NCBI RefSeq assembly: GCF_001428625.1
Contig: NZ_LMIE01000031.1
Span: 169,229 to 233,228, forward strand
Source: Hydrogenophaga sp. Root209
GTDB taxonomy: Bacteria; Pseudomonadota; Gammaproteobacteria; Burkholderiales; Burkholderiaceae_C
Length of the DNA: 64,000 nt
Direction of reading: 5' to 3'
Part shown: one piece after another, positions 1 through 8,299 of the stretch
How the letters are laid out: each line of letters starts with the position of its first letter
Position numbering within the stretch: the first letter of the stretch is position 1
The notes under the pieces: generated by a model
The model's input: the letters and a program-made list of their open reading frames with translations, nothing else
The model's database searches: none
Told to the model about the DNA's origin: nothing
Position numbers and translations under genes: made by a program

Positions 1-318
1 GAGCCCTACACCGAGCCCACGCTGATCGATCTGGCGCAGAAGGGCTTGAAGAGCGTGGACGTGGTCTGCCCCGGCTTCACCAGCGACTGCCTTGAAACGC
101 TGGAAGAGATCAACATGGAAGCGCGTGAAGCCTTCCTGCACGCGGGTGGCAGCAACTTCCAGTACATCCCCTGCCTCAACGATCAGCCCGAGTGGATCCG
201 CGCGCTCACCGACGTGGCCGAGCAGCACCTGCAAGGCTGGCCCACGAAGACTGCGGACAGCCCGATGGAGTTGCAAGGCAGCCGCGAGCGGGCGCTGGCG
301 TTGGGGGCGAAAGACTGA
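1..318 (+). CDS. hemH: ferrochelatase, C-terminal part
   Basis: Last 105 codons of a gene that begins before the window; the frame is open from base 1 to the TGA at 316-318. Ferrochelatase inserts Fe2+ into protoporphyrin IX, the last step of protoheme synthesis. The visible part carries the family signature around PGFTSDCLETLEE and then the typical segment with NFQYIPCLND and a closing helix with EHLQGWP-type residues. The catalytic His in the N-terminal lobe is outside the window. Identification rests on the conserved C-terminal signature, which I regard as diagnostic. Confidence 0.92.
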   Translation, partial: EPYTEPTLIDLAQKGLKSVDVVCPGFTSDCLETLEEINMEAREAFLHAGGSNFQYIPCLNDQPEWIRALTDVAEQHLQGWPTKTADSPMELQGSRERALALGAKD

Positions 319-336
319 CTGTGGTTCGCGGGAGCG

Positions 337-693
337 ATGACGATGCCAACCCACTCCATTTTCAAGACAGCATTTTCAAAGGTCTATCCGCTGTACGTTC
401 AGAAGGCGGTGCGCAAGAACCGAACGAAAGAGGAAGTCGACGAGATCATCCGCTGGTTGACAGGCTACGACCGGGCGGGGCTGGAGCGGCAGATCGAACG
501 GGGCAACGACTTTGAAACCTTCTTCGCGCAAGCCCCGGCGATGCACCCGAACACCTCATTGATCAAGGGCGTCGTCTGCGGTGTGCGCGTGGAGGAAGTC
601 GAGGATCCGTTGATGCAGCGAATCCGTTACCTCGACAAGCTGATCGACGAGCTGGCGAAGGGCAGGAAGATGGAGAAGATTCTGCGGACGTAG
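337..693 (+). CDS. DUF2200 family protein
   Basis: A 118-residue protein matching the small DUF2200 family over its whole length: SVYPLYV-type N-terminus, [53 protein letters not shown]. The function of the family is not known to me. The start at 337 has a GGGAG sequence a few bases upstream; an ATG two codons later is also possible. It lies 18 bp after hemH on the same strand and may be cotranscribed. No signal peptide or membrane segment is visible, so it is probably cytoplasmic. Confidence 0.85.
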   Translation: MTMPTHSIFKTAFSKVYPLYVQKAVRKNRTKEEVDEIIRWLTGYDRAGLERQIERGNDFETFFAQAPAMHPNTSLIKGVVCGVRVEEVEDPLMQRIRYLDKLIDELAKGRKMEKILRT

Positions 694-721
694 TGCCAAT
701 GGTGACCGGACAGCAGCGCGC

Positions 722-1585
722 TCAGTGCCCCGCCAGAAACCGCTGCACCAGCTCGAACTGCTCGGGCACGTTCAAAGCCGGTGCATGCCCGCAGCCAGCC
801 ATCGTCACCACCAGCGCGCGCGGTCCACGGTCACGCATGGCCTCCGCCGTGTCAGCCAACAGCAGATCGGAATCGGCACCGCGCAGGCACAGCACCGGCA
901 CGTCGATGCGGTCGTAGGTCGGCCACAGTTCGTAGTCGGTGGGGTGGTGGGTGAACTGTTGCACCATGGCCGGGTCGTAGTGCGGCGTCACGCGGCCATC
1001 GGGCAGGCGACGCGTGGAACTCTCGGTGAGCAGCGTCCACTGGGCATCGCTCAAGTAGCCATACGGCTGGTAGATGGTGCGGAAGTACCGCTGCAGCTCG
1101 CCCACCGTGTCGAAGGCGGCCGGGTTGCCGGCGTAGCTGCGGATGCGCGCAATGGCCGCGTCCGCGGTCTTGGGGCCAATGTCGTTGAGCACCAGGCGCT
1201 CGATGCGCCCGTGCAGCGGGCCGGCCGCGCACACCATGCCGATGGCGCCGCCCATGGAGGTGCCCACCCAGTGGAAGCGCTTGAGCGCGAGCTGGTCCAC
1301 CAGCGATGTGGCGATGCGGCTGTAGAAGTCCAGGCAGTACTCGGACTCGGGCTTCGGGCTCCACTGGCTCAGGCCGCGACCAATGGTGTCGGGACAGATG
1401 ACGCGCCAGCCCTGCGCACTGAGGTGCGCAGCCAAAGGGTCCATGTCGCGCCCGGTGCGCGCCAGGCCGTGCCAGGCCACCACGACCGGGCCCGCGGGGG
1501 CCTCAGGCTCCCAGTCCATGAAATGGATCTCCCGCCCTTCGCAGATGATGTAGCGCGAGCGTGGGGTGACGGCGGCGCGGTTCAT
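722..1585 (-). CDS. alpha/beta-fold hydrolase
   Basis: A 287-residue alpha/beta hydrolase. The nucleophile elbow is GTSMGG (Ser), an oxyanion-side HGLARTGRD follows the first strand, and later CLRGADSD and CGHAP supply the probable acid and His. Its ATG overlaps the stop of the upstream permease gene (ATGA type), so it is the last cistron of the branched-chain-type ABC transporter operon that runs from 6600 down to 722. That context suggests it acts on the imported compound or its ester or thioester derivative, but the substrate cannot be told from sequence. Probably cytoplasmic. Confidence 0.85.
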   Translation of the reverse strand: MNRAAVTPRSRYIICEGREIHFMDWEPEAPAGPVVVAWHGLARTGRDMDPLAAHLSAQGWRVICPDTIGRGLSQWSPKPESEYCLDFYSRIATSLVDQLALKRFHWVGTSMGGAIGMVCAAGPLHGRIERLVLNDIGPKTADAAIARIRSYAGNPAAFDTVGELQRYFRTIYQPYGYLSDAQWTLLTESSTRRLPDGRVTPHYDPAMVQQFTHHPTDYELWPTYDRIDVPVLCLRGADSDLLLADTAEAMRDRGPRALVVTMAGCGHAPALNVPEQFELVQRFLAGH

Positions 1586-2682
1586 GGCGTGCCTTTCAGC
1601 CGCGCCAGCGCGGCGCGCTCGCGCAGCTTGCCCACGATGCCGGTGGGAAAGTAGTAGACCGAGAGCACGAACAGCACGCCCAGCCAGAGCAGCCAGCGGT
1701 CGGGCGTGAGCAGCGCGGGCAGCAACGGAATACCTTCGGTGGCCTGGCCCGCGACGCGCAGCAGGTCCTGCAGGTAACTCTGTGCCACCAGGAACAGGAC
1801 GCTGCCGATCAGCGCGCCATACAGCGTGCCCATGCCGCCGATCACGACGATGAGCAGGATGTCCAGCATGATCTCGAACGAGAGCGAGGTGTCGGGCCCG
1901 TTGTAGCGCAGCCAGATCGCCAGCAGGCAGCCCGCGAGCGTGGCGAACGACGCCGAGAGCACGTTGGACAGCGTGCGATAGACCACCGTGCGATAACCCA
2001 GCGCCTCGGCGCGAAAGTCGTTCTCTCGAATGGCTTGCAGCACGCGGCCGAACGGTGAATTCACGATGCGCAGGATGGTCAGGAAAATCGCCGTCACCGC
2101 CACGAAGATCAGGTAGTAGGTGATCAGGCGGCCATTCAGATCGACCTCGCCCAGCGGTGTCACCAGGGGCTCCTCGCGCAGCATGAAGCCGGGCGAGAGC
2201 AGCTCGGGCACGCGAAAACTCAGGCCGTCTTCGCCACCGGTGAAGTCCGACAACTGCGAGGCCAGCGTGAGGAAGGCCGAGGCCACGGCCAGCGTGATCA
2301 TGGCGAAAAAGATCGCCTTCACGCGCAACGAAAACAGGCCGATGAGCAGCGACAGCACGAGCGAGATCAGCAGCGCGCAGACCACACCCACGGCCAACGC
2401 GCCCCAGCTCGCCTGCTCCACCGAATTGAGCGCGATCGCCACGCCATAGGCACCGATGCCGAAGAACATGGTGTGCGCAAAGCTCACGATGCCGGTGTAG
2501 CCCAGCAGCAAATCAAAGCTGGCCACCAGCGCCACGAAGATCAGCACCTTGGCTGCGACGTTGAGCGCTTTCACGCCGGGGAACAGGAAGGGCGCGAAGG
2601 CCAGGCCGAGGAACAGCACGATCAGCAAGGCGGTGAGCCAGCGGCTGCGCGGCAGGTCGTTGGACAGGAGACGGGAAATCAT
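1582..2682 (-). CDS. branched-chain-type ABC transporter permease, LivM family
   Basis: A 366-residue membrane permease with about ten hydrophobic segments and the LivM hallmark regions (DLLLGYTGIVSFAHTMFFGIGAYG near the N-terminus; AIRENDFRAEALGY, the cytoplasmic EAA-like loop that contacts the ATPases; VVIGGMGTLYGALIGSVLF near the C-terminus). I chose the ATG at 2682 because AAGGAG lies directly upstream; an in-frame start 12 codons earlier would overlap livH. It pairs with LivH (2693-3682) as the inner-membrane channel. The family imports branched-chain amino acids, but many members carry aromatic or other carboxylates, so the substrate is open. Confidence 0.93.
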   Translation of the reverse strand: MISRLLSNDLPRSRWLTALLIVLFLGLAFAPFLFPGVKALNVAAKVLIFVALVASFDLLLGYTGIVSFAHTMFFGIGAYGVAIALNSVEQASWGALAVGVVCALLISLVLSLLIGLFSLRVKAIFFAMITLAVASAFLTLASQLSDFTGGEDGLSFRVPELLSPGFMLREEPLVTPLGEVDLNGRLITYYLIFVAVTAIFLTILRIVNSPFGRVLQAIRENDFRAEALGYRTVVYRTLSNVLSASFATLAGCLLAIWLRYNGPDTSLSFEIMLDILLIVVIGGMGTLYGALIGSVLFLVAQSYLQDLLRVAGQATEGIPLLPALLTPDRWLLWLGVLFVLSVYYFPTGIVGKLRERAALARLKGTP

Positions 2683-2692
2683 GGTCGGCTCC

Positions 2693-3682
2693 TTATCGGT
2701 TCGTGACCGGGTAAACACCTTGTGGCCGCCACAAGAGAATCGCCACCATCAGCGCGATGTTGGAAAACAGCGCGACCTTGGGCACCAGGAAGCCGGTGTA
2801 GTTGGCCATCAGGCCCACCAGCAGCGCGCCGATCAGCGCGCCCAGCGTGGAGCCCAGGCCGCCGATGATGATGACGATGAAGATCAACACGTTGACCTGC
2901 GCGCCCATCTGCGGCGTGACGGTCTGCTGGTAGAGGCCCCACATCACACCGCCCAGGCCCGCGAGCGCACTGCCCACCACGAACACGCCGATGAAGAGCT
3001 GGCGGATGCGGTAGCCGAGCGACTCGACCATCTCGCGGTCCTGCACGCCGGCGCGCACCAGCAGGCCGACCTTGGTGCGGTTGAGCGTCCACACCATCGC
3101 GGCGAACACCGCGGCGCCCACCAGCACCGCGAGCAGGCGGTACTTCTCCACCGCCGCGTCGCCGAAAATGAAGGAGCCGCGCAGGCTCTCGGGCAATGGC
3201 AGCGCGATCTGCTCGGGGCCCCAGACGACCTTGATCATTTCTTCACCAATGATCATGCCGCCCATGGTGATGAGGATCTGCTTGAGGTGCATGCCGTAGA
3301 CCGGGCGAATGATGAGCCGCTCGAACACCCAGCCCAGCGCACCCGCCACCGCCATGGCCACCAGCATCGCGGGCAGCAGCGCCACCAGGTTGAGCCAGAG
3401 GCTGTCGGCCGTGGTGTAGCTGCCCATGCTGGCCAGCACGGTGGTGGCCACGAAGGCGCCAAGCGCGATGAACACGCCGTGGCCGAAGTTGAGCACGTCC
3501 ATGAGGCCGAACACCAGCGTGAGGCCCGAGGCGATGATGAAGATGATCATGCCCATGGCCAGACCCGCCACGGTGAGCGTGAGCCAGGTGGAGCCGCTGC
3601 CCACGGCGGGCAGTGCAATCAGCGCCAGCGCCGGCACCAACGCGAGCGGCTTCCAGTCGAAGTCGGCTTTGAGAAGTGTCAT
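2693..3682 (-). CDS. branched-chain-type ABC transporter permease, LivH family
   Basis: A 329-residue integral membrane protein. LivH features are GLTLVFGLMDVLNFGHGVFIALGAFV, the RAGVQDREMVESLGY coupling loop, and the C-terminal GGLGSTLGALIGALLVGL segment. About nine hydrophobic segments are present. The start codon overlaps the stop of the ATPase gene livF (ATGA), indicating translational coupling. It forms the heterodimeric inner-membrane channel with the LivM-type protein just downstream. Substrate not determinable from sequence. Confidence 0.93.
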   Translation of the reverse strand: MTLLKADFDWKPLALVPALALIALPAVGSGSTWLTLTVAGLAMGMIIFIIASGLTLVFGLMDVLNFGHGVFIALGAFVATTVLASMGSYTTADSLWLNLVALLPAMLVAMAVAGALGWVFERLIIRPVYGMHLKQILITMGGMIIGEEMIKVVWGPEQIALPLPESLRGSFIFGDAAVEKYRLLAVLVGAAVFAAMVWTLNRTKVGLLVRAGVQDREMVESLGYRIRQLFIGVFVVGSALAGLGGVMWGLYQQTVTPQMGAQVNVLIFIVIIIGGLGSTLGALIGALLVGLMANYTGFLVPKVALFSNIALMVAILLWRPQGVYPVTNR

Positions 3683-4413
3683 TGGTGTGCTCCGAGGGAG
3701 AGGCCGAGCAGCCTGGATTGCATGTTCTCGTCTGCCGCGAGCTCGGCCATGGACCCGCTGTGCACCACGCGCCCGTCGTCCATGACGGCCACGGTGTCGC
3801 CGAGCTGGCGCGCGAAGTTGAAGTTCTGTTCGACCAGCAGGATGGTGGTCCTGGCGGCCTTGAGTTCGCGAAAGGCCGCGATCATGTTCTGGATGATCGC
3901 GGGCGCCAGGCCCTTGCTGGGTTCATCGATCAACAGCAGGCGGCGCGGCTCGACGATCGCGCGCGAGACCGCCAGCATCTGCTTCTGCCCGCCGCTCAGT
4001 TTGCCGGCGGGGTGCAGCCAGAACTTCTTGATGGCAGGGAACAGGCCGAAAATCCATTCGAGCCGCACGGTGTCGATGTCGTCCAGCGTGCGCGCGCCGC
4101 GCGCGGCCAGCAGCATGTTCTCGCGCACCGAGAGGTCGGAAAAGATGCCCATGCTCTCGGGCACGTAGGCCACGCCGCTCTGCGCGGTGTCGGGTGTGGG
4201 CTGCTTCGTGATGTCGACGCCGTCGAGCACCACCTTGCCCTGGCTGGCGTGCCACAGGCCCATGATGGTGCGCAGCGTGGTGGTCTTGCCCGCGCCGTTG
4301 CGGCCCAGCAGCATGGTGAGCTGGCCCTCGGGCACGGCCAGGTCCACGCCGTGCAGGATGTGGTACGCGCCGATGTGGGTGTGCACGCCGCTCAAGGTCA
4401 GAAAATTGCTCAT
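3679..4413 (-). CDS. branched-chain-type ABC transporter ATP-binding protein, LivF family
   Basis: A 244-residue ABC ATPase: Walker A GRNGAGKTT, Q-loop region, signature LSGGQKQML, Walker B LLLIDEPSKGLAP and the switch His after LLVEQN. The EPSKGLAP sequence and the length are typical of LivF. It is cytoplasmic and works with the LivG-type ATPase encoded upstream (4499-5251). An 85-bp spacer containing a GC-rich inverted repeat separates the two ATPase genes. Confidence 0.93.
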   Translation of the reverse strand: MSNFLTLSGVHTHIGAYHILHGVDLAVPEGQLTMLLGRNGAGKTTTLRTIMGLWHASQGKVVLDGVDITKQPTPDTAQSGVAYVPESMGIFSDLSVRENMLLAARGARTLDDIDTVRLEWIFGLFPAIKKFWLHPAGKLSGGQKQMLAVSRAIVEPRRLLLIDEPSKGLAPAIIQNMIAAFRELKAARTTILLVEQNFNFARQLGDTVAVMDDGRVVHSGSMAELAADENMQSRLLGLSLGAHQ

Positions 4414-4430
4414 GGATGGGACTCCCGCCG

Positions 4431-4468
4431 GGCCGCCCCAAGGGAGGCGCGCGCCCCCTTGGGGGGCA
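4431..4468. repeat. GC-rich inverted repeat between two ATPase genes
   Basis: Within the 85-bp spacer between the livG- and livF-type genes, GCCCCAAGGG and CCCTTGGGGGGC face each other around a GCGCGC centre and could form a strong stem-loop. No T-run follows on the minus (coding) strand, so it does not look like a classical terminator. Similar C/G-run palindromic spacers occur at 8300-8420 and 15405-15595 in this window. It may modulate the relative level of the downstream genes. Confidence 0.5.
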
Positions 4469-4498
4469 GTGAATACACGAAGTGATGAACGTGGGGGC

Positions 4499-5251
4499 TC
4501 ATACGGTTTCGGGGTTGATGCCGAGGTAGGCCTGCTGCACCACGGGCGAGGCGATCACGGTGGCGGGGTCGCCATCGGCCACCAGTTCGCCGTTGTGCAG
4601 CACGATGATTCGGTCCGAGAGTTCGCGCACCACGTCCATCTTGTGTTCGACCAGCAGGATGGTTTTGGTCTTGTCGTTCTTGAGCTGGCGGATCAGGTTC
4701 AGGATCACCGGGACCTCGTCCACGCTCATGCCGGCCGTGGGCTCGTCGAACATGAACACCTGCGGCTCCAGCGCCATCAGGATGCCGACCTCCAGCTTGC
4801 GCTGGTCGCCGTGCGGCAGGCTGCTGGCCAGCGCATCGCGCTTGTCGGCCAGGGCCACCGTCTCCAGCACCTCGTCAGCGCGCTGCAGCAGGTCTCGCCG
4901 GTCGCTCCAGATGCGCCAGAGATTGAGGCCCGCCCTGGCCTTGGCCTGCACCGCCAGGCGCACGTTCTCCTGCACCGTGAGGTTGGGAAACAAATTGGTG
5001 AGCTGGAAGGCCCGGCCCAGCCCGGCCTGCGCGCGCGCCGGTGCGCCGAGTGACGAGATGTCGTGCCCACCCAGGCGCACGCTGCCCGCGCTGGCCTTGA
5101 TCTGGCCAGAGATCAGGTTGAAGTAGGTCGTCTTGCCGGCGCCATTGGGGCCGACGATGGCGGTGAGCGTGCCCGGCGCGAAAGCGCAGGAGACAGCATT
5201 CACCGCCACGTGCCCGCCAAAGCGGACCGTGAGGTCTTGGGTTTCAAGCAT
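4499..5251 (-). CDS. branched-chain-type ABC transporter ATP-binding protein, LivG family
   Basis: A 250-residue ABC ATPase with Walker A GPNGAGKTTYFN, an FQLTNLFPNLTVQENV segment, a LivG-style degenerate signature (SLPHGDQRKLEVG), Walker B VFMFDEPTAGM and LLVEHKMDVV with the switch His. The chosen start at 5251 gives MLETQDLTV, the usual LivG beginning; earlier in-frame starts would run into the palindromic repeat at 5299-5366 and are unlikely. It partners with LivF (3679-4413). Confidence 0.93.
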   Translation of the reverse strand: MLETQDLTVRFGGHVAVNAVSCAFAPGTLTAIVGPNGAGKTTYFNLISGQIKASAGSVRLGGHDISSLGAPARAQAGLGRAFQLTNLFPNLTVQENVRLAVQAKARAGLNLWRIWSDRRDLLQRADEVLETVALADKRDALASSLPHGDQRKLEVGILMALEPQVFMFDEPTAGMSVDEVPVILNLIRQLKNDKTKTILLVEHKMDVVRELSDRIIVLHNGELVADGDPATVIASPVVQQAYLGINPETV

Positions 5252-5298
5252 GGAAGAACTGCGCCGGGGCGCGTATCGGTGAGAAATCCACCCACCCA

Positions 5299-5366
5299 CC
5301 GTTCGGGCTGAGCCTGTCGAAGCCCATCCACACATGGAGGCCCTTCGACAAGCTCAGGGCGAACGG
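5299..5366. repeat. REP-like imperfect inverted repeat
   Basis: Two arms of about 24 bp, at 5299-5324 (CCGTTCGGGCTGAGCCTGTC...) and 5342-5366 (CCTTCGACAAGCTCAGGGCG...), face each other across about 17 bp, with only a few mismatches. It sits in the 140-bp spacer between the binding-protein and LivG-type genes. Nineteen bases of one arm recur at 15386-15404, showing a dispersed element. Such palindromes between the first and second cistrons can stabilise the upstream mRNA or cause partial termination; that role is inference here. Confidence 0.75.
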
Positions 5367-5391
5367 GTGTGATGGGCGCCGCGGAAAAGAA

Positions 5392-6600
5392 TCAGCGCTT
5401 GTTGCGGATGGGTATCGCCAGATCTTCAGGCTTGATTTCCCGCACCAGCTCAGGCACACCCCACGCAAACGCCGGGTCCACCTTGATCTTGAAGTGGTAC
5501 ATGCTCTGCATGGCCTGGTGGTCTTCCTTGCGGAAGGTCATCTTGCCCTTGGGCGTGTCGAAGCTCATGCCTTCCATGGTGCTGATGAGCTTCTCGGTGT
5601 TGGTATCGCCGTTGGTTTTCTTCAGCGCCGTCACCACCGCCATCGCGGCAGAGAAACCGCCCGCGGTGAAGAAGTCTGGTGGTGTCTTGTACTGCTTGTA
5701 GTGCTCGGCCACCATGGCGTCGTTCACCGGGTTCTTGGGGATGCCGAAGTAGTAGTACAGCGCGCCTTCCATGCCGGGGAACTGCTTGTAGGCCACCATC
5801 GCCGGCAGGATGTTGCCGCCCGTGGCCAGCTTGATGCCGTAGCGTTTTTCCAGATCCATTTCAGCAATCTTGCTGAACGGCGTGGGAGCACCCGACCAGC
5901 CCACCGAGATGTACTTGGTGCCGGGCTGGTCCTTGAGTTTGTCGACGATGCGCAGCAGGCCGGCGGTGAAGTCGGTCGTGCCCACGGGCAGGTATTCCTC
6001 GTGAACGATCTTGGCCTTCTTGATGAAGTCCTTGGTGGCCTTCACACCGTCGCGGCCGAAGGCGTTGTCGTTGGCGAGCAAGGCGACCACATTGCCGGGT
6101 TGGTCCAGCGCCACGGCGTTGGCGGCGGCGTCCTGGCTGCTGTTGCGCCCGGTGCGGAAGATGTATTTGTTCCACTTGTCACCGGTGATCGAGTCGGCCA
6201 CGGCGGGCTCGACCAGCAGGATCTTCTTGTACTCCTCGGCCACCGGCAGCATGGCCAGCGCCACGGGCGATGCCGTCGGGCCAATGGCCAGGTCGACCTT
6301 GTCGTCGGCGTAGGCCGCGGCCAGCAGGCTCTTGCCCACGTCGGGCTTGCCCTGGTCGTCCTTCTCGATCACCACGATCTTCTTGCCGGCCACCATCATG
6401 GTGCCGCCGGTGGCATAGCTCAGACCCATCATCAGGCCGGCCTGGGTCTGCTTGGCGTAGGCCTCGAGCGGGCCGGTCTTGCTGTGGATGTGGGCAATGC
6501 GGATCTCGCCCTTGCCGGCCTGCGCCATGGCCGTCGAGGAGCCGAATGCGGCGGTGCAGGCGAGCGCGATGACCGCCAGGCGGCGGGTGGGATTTGTCAT
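5392..6600 (-). CDS. ABC transporter periplasmic substrate-binding protein (LivJ/type 1 fold)
   Basis: A 402-residue binding protein with a cleavable signal peptide (MTNPTRRLAVIALACTAAFG..., cleavage after a SSTAMAQA-like site). It shows the leucine-binding-protein fold pattern: IAHIHSKTGPLEAY at the first strand, AIGPTASPVALAMLPVAEE, FRTGRNSSQDA and AFGRDG. I chose the ATG at 6600 because AGGAG lies 7 bp upstream; longer in-frame starts would enter the promoter region. First gene of the operon ending at 722. A sigma-54-type promoter lies at 6652-6667. The ligand is not identifiable; fold members bind amino acids, amides, urea or aromatic acids. Confidence 0.93.
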   Translation of the reverse strand: MTNPTRRLAVIALACTAAFGSSTAMAQAGKGEIRIAHIHSKTGPLEAYAKQTQAGLMMGLSYATGGTMMVAGKKIVVIEKDDQGKPDVGKSLLAAAYADDKVDLAIGPTASPVALAMLPVAEEYKKILLVEPAVADSITGDKWNKYIFRTGRNSSQDAAANAVALDQPGNVVALLANDNAFGRDGVKATKDFIKKAKIVHEEYLPVGTTDFTAGLLRIVDKLKDQPGTKYISVGWSGAPTPFSKIAEMDLEKRYGIKLATGGNILPAMVAYKQFPGMEGALYYYFGIPKNPVNDAMVAEHYKQYKTPPDFFTAGGFSAAMAVVTALKKTNGDTNTEKLISTMEGMSFDTPKGKMTFRKEDHQAMQSMYHFKIKVDPAFAWGVPELVREIKPEDLAIPIRNKR

Positions 6601-6651
6601 GTCTTGTCTCCTGGTTTTGAACGATTCACAGCTTGCGCCGTGCGCAGACAT

Positions 6652-6667
6652 TGCAGGCTTCGTGCCA
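6652..6667 (-). promoter_or_regulatory. sigma-54 (-24/-12) promoter for the ABC transporter operon
   Basis: On the minus strand the sequence is TGGCACGAAGCCTGCA. It matches the sigma-54 consensus (TGGCAC, five bases, TTGCA) in 10 of 11 fixed positions, including the GG and GC pairs at -24 and -12. It lies 51 bp upstream of the binding-protein ATG, putting the start of transcription near 6641. The gene immediately upstream encodes a sigma-54 activator, which makes the match far more credible than by motif alone. Confidence 0.85.
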
Positions 6668-6718
6668 GTTCAGAAGACCCTTGATTTCGCTGACTTTTTT
6701 CAGCCGGCATGCCTGCTA

Positions 6719-6788
6719 CGTCTGATTTTCAGACGCAAGAATCGAATTGATCTGTCTGATATTCAGTCAACCGTCTGAATATCAGACA
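6719..6788. promoter_or_regulatory. three palindromic activator sites (probable UAS)
   Basis: Three copies of the palindrome TCTGA-WWW-TCAGA lie at 6721-6733, 6755-6767 (last base differs) and 6774-6786. Their centres are 34 and 19 bp apart. The first extends to CGTCTGATTTTCAGACG; the second and third together form a perfect 14-bp inverted repeat (6753-6766 with 6775-6788). They stand 80-145 bp upstream of the predicted transcription start, the usual distance for an enhancer of a sigma-54 activator. Sites 2 and 3 overlap the last codons and stop of the activator gene itself. Confidence 0.8.
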
Positions 6789-8244
6789 CAAGCCCCATGG
6801 CGGTGAGGCGGTCGTACAGGCTGGCGCGCGAGATGCCGAGCAGCTTGGCCGCCGCCGTGCGGTTGCCACCGGTGTGCGTCAGCGCTTGGGCAATCGCCCG
6901 GTGTTCCAGCTCGGCAATCTGCTCGGGCAAGGGGCGCAGAGCGTCACCCGGGGCAGCGCGCTGCGGCGCGCGCACGGCAGCGGCCGGTGCCAGCGCGGGC
7001 AGACCCGCTTCCTGCAACACCATGCCCACCTGGGCGCCCGCGATGTGATGCGTGTCGCTGCGCAACGCGAGCTGCTCCAGCACGTTGCGCAGCTCGCGGA
7101 TGTTGCCGCGCCAGGGTTGCGCGGCCAGCAGGGCTTGCGCATCAGCAGTGAGCTCCAGCTGCGCGCCACCGCCGCGCGCGGCGATGTCCTCGCACAGGGC
7201 CTCGATCAGCAGCGCGATGTCATCCTGCCGCTCGCGCAGCGGTGGCACGCGGATCGGCAACACGTTGAGCCGGTAGTAGAGGTCTTCGCGAAAGCTGCCT
7301 TCACGCACCATCTGCTGCAGGTCGCGCGAGGTGGCCGCGACCACGCGCACGTCGAAATGCACCAGCTTGTTCGAGCCCAGTGGCTCGATCTCGCCTTCCT
7401 GCAGCGCGCGCAGCAGCTTGACCTGCACCGACATCGGCATGTCGCCGAGTTCGTCGAGGAACAGCGTGCCGCCGTCGGCCAGTTTGAACTTGCCGTCGCG
7501 GCCCTTCTTGTCGGCACCGGTGTAGGCGCCTGGGGCCACGCCGAAGAACTCGGCCTCCAGCAAGGTATCGGGCACGGCCGCCATGTTCACGCTCACGAAC
7601 GGGCGGCCCGCGCGTGGTGAGGCGGCGTGGATCGCGTGCGCGAGCAGCTCCTTGCCGGTGCCGGTCTCGCCCAGCAGCAGCACCGGGCTGGCCGACTGCG
7701 CCGCGCGGCGCGCCTGGCGCTTCACCTCGAGTGCGGCGGCGCTGCTGCCCACGAAGCTGGCAAAGGTGTACTTGGTGCGGCGCTGGCTGGCGAGTTCGCG
7801 GCGCGCATCGCTCAGGTCCTGCTCCAGCCGCGCAAACTTGCTGATGAGCGGCTGCAGCGTGGTCTCGGGGTGGTCGAACAGCACGATGCCCAGCACGCCG
7901 ATGACTTCCCCCGCGTCGTCGCGCAGCGGGATGCGGCTGACCACGAAGGTGCCGGCCTTGTTGGTCAAGAGGTCGATGAGAATGGGTTTGCCGGTGGCCA
8001 GCACCTGGTGCATCTGCGTGTTCTGCACCACGCGCGAGACGGGGTGGCCCACAAAGTCCTCCTCGCGCTCGAAGCCCAGCGCGGGCAGGAAGCGGCGGTA
8101 CTGGTCGTTGATCCAGACCACGCGCGCGTCGCGGTCCACCAGCATCATGCCTTCGCTGGCGTTGGCAAACAGATCGAACATCGACCTCGCGGCCAGTTCA
8201 AGAATGCTTTGCGCGTCGCGCGGCAGGCGGTTGTCCCGGATCAT
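6763..8244 (-). CDS. sigma-54-dependent transcriptional activator (PAS-AAA+-Fis HTH)
   Basis: A 493-residue enhancer-binding protein. Residues about 20-125 form a PAS-like sensor domain (FANASEGMMLVDRDARVVWIN). The AAA+ domain has Walker A GETGTGKE at about 192-199, the sigma-54 contact loop GAYTGA at 239-244 (Tyr variant of GAFTGA) and Walker B LFLDEL at about 261-266. The C-terminal Fis-type HTH includes RTAAAKLLGISRASLYDRL. There is no response-regulator receiver domain, so it probably senses a ligand through PAS. Start at 8244 gives MIRDNRL; a start 21 codons earlier is possible but enters the repeat region. Likely target: the ABC operon starting at 6600. Confidence 0.92.
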   Translation of the reverse strand: MIRDNRLPRDAQSILELAARSMFDLFANASEGMMLVDRDARVVWINDQYRRFLPALGFEREEDFVGHPVSRVVQNTQMHQVLATGKPILIDLLTNKAGTFVVSRIPLRDDAGEVIGVLGIVLFDHPETTLQPLISKFARLEQDLSDARRELASQRRTKYTFASFVGSSAAALEVKRQARRAAQSASPVLLLGETGTGKELLAHAIHAASPRAGRPFVSVNMAAVPDTLLEAEFFGVAPGAYTGADKKGRDGKFKLADGGTLFLDELGDMPMSVQVKLLRALQEGEIEPLGSNKLVHFDVRVVAATSRDLQQMVREGSFREDLYYRLNVLPIRVPPLRERQDDIALLIEALCEDIAARGGGAQLELTADAQALLAAQPWRGNIRELRNVLEQLALRSDTHHIAGAQVGMVLQEAGLPALAPAAAVRAPQRAAPGDALRPLPEQIAELEHRAIAQALTHTGGNRTAAAKLLGISRASLYDRLTAMGLVSDIQTVD

Positions 8245-8299
8245 GGCTGGATGGTACCCCTGGTGGGTATCAGGTTTCCTCCGGCTGGCCCGGTCATCG

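Noticed and set aside
2549-4168. A 539-codon plus-strand open frame
   Set aside because: Antisense to livM, livH and livF; His/Arg/Gln-rich translation and no family features.
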